Assembly: GCA_973895155.1 (NCBI GenBank)
Contig: OZ316891.1
Location: 29,264,001-29,328,000, forward strand
DNA from: Marsupella aquatica
Lineage: Eukaryota; Marchantiophyta
Reading direction: 5' to 3'
Length of the DNA stretch: 64,000 nucleotides
The notes beneath the pieces were generated by a model. That model did no database searches, was not told where the DNA came from, and worked only from the letters and a program-made list of their open reading frames with translations. Within the stretch, counting starts at the first letter, position 1; each line of letters begins with the position of its first letter. Positions 59,640 through 64,000 of this stretch are shown here, piece after piece. A program made the position numbers and the translations under genes.

Positions 59640-61507
59640 TGTCCGCTGCTCTCAACTGCAACTCTATCGGAGACCTTCTGAAGAGACTTTAAATAGGTCT
59701 GGACCCTGTCTGCAGTACATAGAGTGTATGCAGCTCAGTGCCTCCCAGTAAGTCGAGAATACCCACTGTACGTTAAGTGCTGTGCATGTGGGACGTTCTC
59801 GTATTCACACTTGAATTAAGTGCTAAACAGCGTCTCCGGATGTAGTTATAAAATTTGATAAATTCTATTTGCACATGATATGGGTTTTGAGCTCAGTGCC
59901 TCCCAGTAAGTCGAGAATACCCACTGTACGTTAAGTGCTGTGCATGTGGGACGTTCTCGTATTCACACTTGAATTAAGTGATAAACAGCGTCTCCGGATC
60001 TAGTTATAAAATTTGGTAAATTCTATTTGCACATGATGTGGGTTTTGAGCTTCCAAGCCTTTCAGGTTACCGAGATCAATCTAGCGCTCCGCTCAAAATA
60101 GCGTTCACGTAAGTAGCTTAGGAACTGTGCTGCCGTCTTCCACTGGCCTAGTTAGTTTCTCTCCCTTCAAACTAAATATGGCTTATGTAAAGCAGACTAC
60201 TACCTAGAAGGTACGAAGTTTACCTCATCAAATGAATTTATTGCACAGCTGTAGAAGAACCCATCGCGTAGAGTCTCTTTATCTTCGATCTTGCGAAAGA
60301 TTTTCTTGAGAGCTACAGGATAGGAACCCTTGGCGAGCAGCCCCACCAGCCAAACTTTGATTATGCGCACGCTCTACATATTTAGAATGGACAGCTACAT
60401 CAAGCTTGCTTTGCATGGGGTTGCTGGCCAAGGATGCCTGTCAGGTAGTTCTGTACTGTATCTTCTATCGCAAGGACGTTGTCCATGTTCAAATTCGCAC
60501 CAAAACGATCACAAGTAATCAGTTCGATCAGTCTAGACTAACATCAAAACGTCAGCTACGTCAACTTGAAGCATTGCATGAGTCTATAGCTAGCATATGA
60601 CGGATACGCTGGACATCTTCACTGTGAATACACCCCCTGACACATTCCCCAAACAATCGAATGTAGGCTACTAGCTTGCATGAACTTAATTAGAGCATCT
60701 AATCTCATTAGCGACACTGCAGTTCTGTAAAATCGTGATTTCGCTGACTACGGCTATCCTGCTCTAGCTACACAAAGACATGGCGTAGATCGGCTCCCCC
60801 GTTAAGGCAACGTCAACCAAAGTGGAAAGGTTAACAGAATGTTCACGATAAAAGCCCCATAAGGCCGATACCAAAAGCTTGCTCTGGATCAGAGCTAGGC
60901 CTTGACGAAGGCCAAACTACTCACTTACAAAAAGAAACCTGATAGTGCTGGACAGTCTCTGGGACTTGCGAGTACCACTACAGCTGACCCTCCCGCCTAC
61001 CGAGAATTATGAACAGACACAACAATCACAACAACAACGTCACAGTTTTCACAAGCTCAGTGTGCATGCCTGAGTGTAAAGATGGCTTCCCATGAAAGCC
61101 TTACCTCAGAATAGTCTTGATCGCTAGAATCTAATGAAAGCGATCACAGCGAGGAAATCAGTTTTGTAAGGCTTCAGCAACTAGCTAGGCCAACAATTCA
61201 TGTAAGCAACGTCGTCAACTACTTCATTTCAATGAACATCTTGAATGGACCTAGCGAAAGCTATGTAACAAAAGTGAATGGAACAGCTTCAGAAAGTCAT
61301 CAAATGAATTGTCACAAACCGCTAATGTATGCACTTGTATTGTAGCATCTCGCTTCAAAGAGGCATCAACGAGCTCAACTGGCTCTGAAACTTCGACACC
61401 GGCTCAGAGCTGGAAGTACTCCCTTACTTAATGGATTAGAGCTAAGGAGCTCAGAACTGCCGTTAGTAGTCGATATATGCACGCACCTCCGACTTCACTC
61501 CTCTCAT
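59640..61507 (-). CDS. Probable multi-exon gene, unidentified helical protein
   Basis: I do not recognise the family. Reading minus, exons with compatible phases are: 60916-60772 (FGLRQGLALIQSK...GEPIYAMSL), 60716-60623 (SLMRLDALIKFMQASS...), 60371-60224 (VRIIKVWLVGLLAKGSYPVA...) and 60142-60071 (WKTAAQFLSYLRERYFERS). All have GT-AG borders. They form an amphipathic, mostly alpha-helical stretch of ~150 residues. A possible 5' chain is 61507-61487 (ATG; MRGVKSE), 61382-61335, 61260-61223, 61123-61105 and 60977-60939, also in frame, with a TATAAAG box at about 61570-61576; this part is weaker because several exons are tiny. The 3' end is unclear: a 158-bp tandem duplication (59732-60047) repeats part of a terminal exon, and two frames remain open to about 59640. 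I assign no function. Confidence 0.4.
59732..60047 (+). repeat. 158-bp tandem duplication, nearly perfect
   Basis: Copies 59732-59889 and 59890-60047 start with agctcagtgcctcccagt and differ at about four positions. It falls at the 3' end of the unidentified minus-strand gene and duplicates an acceptor-like CAAG and the coding-like stretch after it. Confidence 0.92.
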
Positions 61508-61576
61508 CTTCGACTGACTCCGAGGAAGAGCACTTCGAGCCGCGTTTTATGCGGTTGCGGCCTACCGAGGACTTTA

Positions 61577-64000
61577 TAGGCCGAAGTACGGTTTTCCTCG
61601 ATAGAATGGTGAGCCGTTGGAGCCAATTGTACACTTTGCATGAGAAAAATTATTCGGCACCTGGACCCAATAGCACCCGCCGTACTCACAATGCTTTTTG
61701 TGAGAAGTGGTCCAGGACTTCAGGCCCAGCCTTTTTCAGTTTTTCCTCTCTCTCTACAGCAAAGCCCAACTTTTTTGCCTCGAAGATCAAAGAATCCAGG
61801 CCCGCTTAACTTACTGGAGCCACTTGCATTCAGAGCTTAGTTGACTGCCCACAAATATAATTGAGCGTTTCCACCGGGTTGAGTAGGTGGGCACGCGGGA
61901 CTAGCACTAATTACCTAATTGGGGATGCTACAAATCTATAGAATGATTATTACCATTTCAGTGCAAAGTTCACATGTTGTCATCTGTTTTATTTACTGAT
62001 TATGATGTCACTCTGTTTCATCAGTGGTTAAGTTAACTTGTGTACACCCCACTCATCCAATAGACGAGAACATGTGATTGGACTTACCTGACCCAAAACT
62101 AGTTCAGCCTGGAATAAAACGTTTTCCCCGTCAGGCTTCACCTGTGGTCAACCTAAAACCACAACGAAACCTTATGCTACTGTTTTCACAGACTCACCCT
62201 TACTACCCCTAACCCTCATTTTCCATCTGCACCCGAACTTATGTCCCAGAGTCACTGTCCAGACACTTCACAACGAGTCACTCTAAAACCGGAAGAATAG
62301 CTTAGAACTGCCAAAGTGTTGTTAGATCCAATTGATGATGTTTCGCGCTAGTACACTCTGCCAATGAATCTTCAACCGTTACTGAAAAGCTTCATTGCCA
62401 CTGTATAATGCCAGTGCCAGTTCATTCATATCACCTGTAAGGGTTTTTTAGGTACTGGATCTACAGTTTGGAAGAGAAGGCAGGTATGGTTTTAATTTCT
62501 AGTGTGGTTGGGTTTTCAAGATTGTATTCCGGATATGAAACTGATTTCTTGTGTGGAGGAATTTTATCCGGAAAATTATTAATCAATAAGGCCCCGGGCT
62601 GATTGAGTTCCATTTATCAGAATTCTAAGCACTGGCCGTTTTTGGTTACTGGATTTATATTTGGAAACTAATAGTATACACTTTTGACTTTCTACTATGT
62701 TCATTGTTGGGTTTCCAAGATTATAATGGATGTAAAGCTAATTTCTAGTGTAGAGTAAAATTATCCACCAAGGGTTGAGGTTGAGTTTCATTTGACCATG
62801 ACTCCTACTTATAGTAAAGTAAAAAAAATGGGGTTGTCATATTTGGTATTTACTCGTTATAGTAACATCCGGCCGGGAAAAAATTTGACCAGGCCGGGAG
62901 AATGTGGTGCTCAGCCGGGAGGGGTCGGGAAAATTTGACATCGGGTCGGAGAATATAAGGGAATATTGGACAAATAGACGATTTTTGGATGGACGAGTTG
63001 TCATTTGTCATGTCGGACAAGGACACATCTTGTCCGACAGTGAAAACCTGGGGTCAAAGTCCCATCATCAGACTGATATCGATGGAACAGAGTTCGATGG
63101 AACAGAGTTTCAACCAAAGGGTAAAAATATGCTCTTCAAAATTCTGTCGTGCTTTCAGCTGCACGACAACTAAGAATGATTCACAGCGAGAATGATAATA
63201 TTCCACCACGCCATGTCTGCCAATCAACCTCGCATCATGCCATGTCTACGCTCAGCAGGCTAGACCACGTAGACCTCTGAGTTTGTTTTTTGCCTTGAAA
63301 ACTCCTGTGAATATCATGCAGAAAGGCAGCATATAGAGCTTTGCTGGGTTGGTTGCATATACAAGAGCGAAGCGACATTGTTCCAGTGGAACGGACGGAG
63401 TCGCTACGGTGAATTCCCGACTTACCAAACAATAAAACAGTACCAAGAACTTTAAGATATTTTTCCCTTCAATTCTCAACGCACAGTTTACAGTAGAACT
63501 TGTTTCTCTGTTCCGGATTTATCGCTGAGAGCGTTCCGGAATTTATGGATAGGGTCGATCAGAGCCTTGTATCTCGGGAGCTGCTGCTGCTGGTATGCAA
63601 CTGTCTCATGCGAAGTGGCTCAGATGGAACTATGGAAGGATATTTTATCGTTCTTCATCTGCGATCCTCACATGTTTCACCTGTTCCAAACTTTCAACCA
63701 GGTTTTCCAAGCTATTAGAACATTCTGTAGTCTGTACCTCCAGAACTTACTGTGGAGGCTGCGTACGGTCCATTATTGGGAATGCATGCTTTGCATGTGG
63801 GTTGCTTGCGCATGGAGCATTTATGGTTTTTGATATATATGGTTTTGGACATTTGTGCTTGCTGGGGAGAATTCCAAAAATGCCTTTAGCCCCAGGACAC
63901 TATATTTAGTCACTATGTTTAGTGTGTGCAATGGCCATCCCAAGTGCAAAAACCTCCAAAGGGCCCCCAATTGCCCCCAACCGCTTGTAAAGTCCTCCTT
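61577..64000. other. Intergenic region to the window end
   Basis: ORF 61477-61809 (plus) overlaps the proposed first exon and TATA box of the minus-strand gene and has no known domain. From 61900 to 62880 the sequence is AT-rich without structure; 62870-62950 repeats ggccggga phrases. ORFs near the end (63500-63909) overlap one another in three frames and are not supported as genes. Confidence 0.3.

Noticed and set aside
60772-60916. Cytochrome P450 C-terminus
   Set aside because: GLALIQSKLLVSAL resembles the helix after the heme loop, but the heme cysteine motif FxxGxRxCxG is absent and the neighbouring exons do not fit.
61477-61809. 110-codon plus-strand frame
   Set aside because: No domain, and it overlaps the proposed TATA box and first exon of the minus-strand gene.
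1-64000. CRISPR arrays, bacterial operons or ribosomal RNA genes
   Set aside because: None seen; the tandem repeats here have no spacer structure and the genes are spliced eukaryotic genes.

Overview
The window looks like nuclear DNA of a plant (streptophyte). Two genes have plant-style short spliced exons, telobox motifs (AAACCCTAA type) occur near gene starts, and one gene is clearly the plant orthologue of the nucleolar Pumilio protein PUM24/PUF6. I cannot name the species. Most of the 64 kb is AT-rich intergenic DNA built from old, broken mobile elements, with a few gene islands of higher GC.

Layout. 0-6.3 kb: direct repeats, a 186-bp tandem array, a decayed non-LTR retrotransposon (reverse transcriptase plus a probable restriction-like endonuclease) and a Helitron-like element end. 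6.3-16.7 kb: intergenic DNA with a telobox cluster, tandem duplications, a MITE and two copies of a dispersed repeat. 16.8-18.3 kb (minus): a two-exon gene for a secreted ACMSD-type amidohydrolase. 18.4-39.9 kb: minisatellites, a MITE, a (TC)20 tract, a second Helitron-like end, a GC-rich block without genes, and two SINE copies. 39.9-41.5 kb (plus): a second amidohydrolase gene, paralogue of the first, with the same intron position and phase. 44.4-44.7 kb: an intact SINE with a perfect 17-bp target duplication. 46.0-51.5 kb (minus): the PUM24 gene, which I could rebuild as 17 exons and 640 codons. 53.4-55.4 kb: a 2.06-kb Mutator-like element with long inverted ends, inserted in a Helitron-like array. 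59.6-61.5 kb (minus): a probable multi-exon gene I cannot identify, whose 3' end is disturbed by a 158-bp tandem duplication. The rest to 64 kb shows no gene I can support.

How the parts relate. The two amidohydrolases are probably secreted enzymes acting on a small aromatic or carboxylic compound outside the cell or in the vacuole; both keep all five metal/catalytic residues. PUM24 is a housekeeping factor for large-subunit rRNA maturation and is functionally unrelated to them. No multigene operon-like system is present. The notable novelty is the inverted amidohydrolase pair and the dense nesting of mobile elements. All splice models here were made by eye and have no transcript support.
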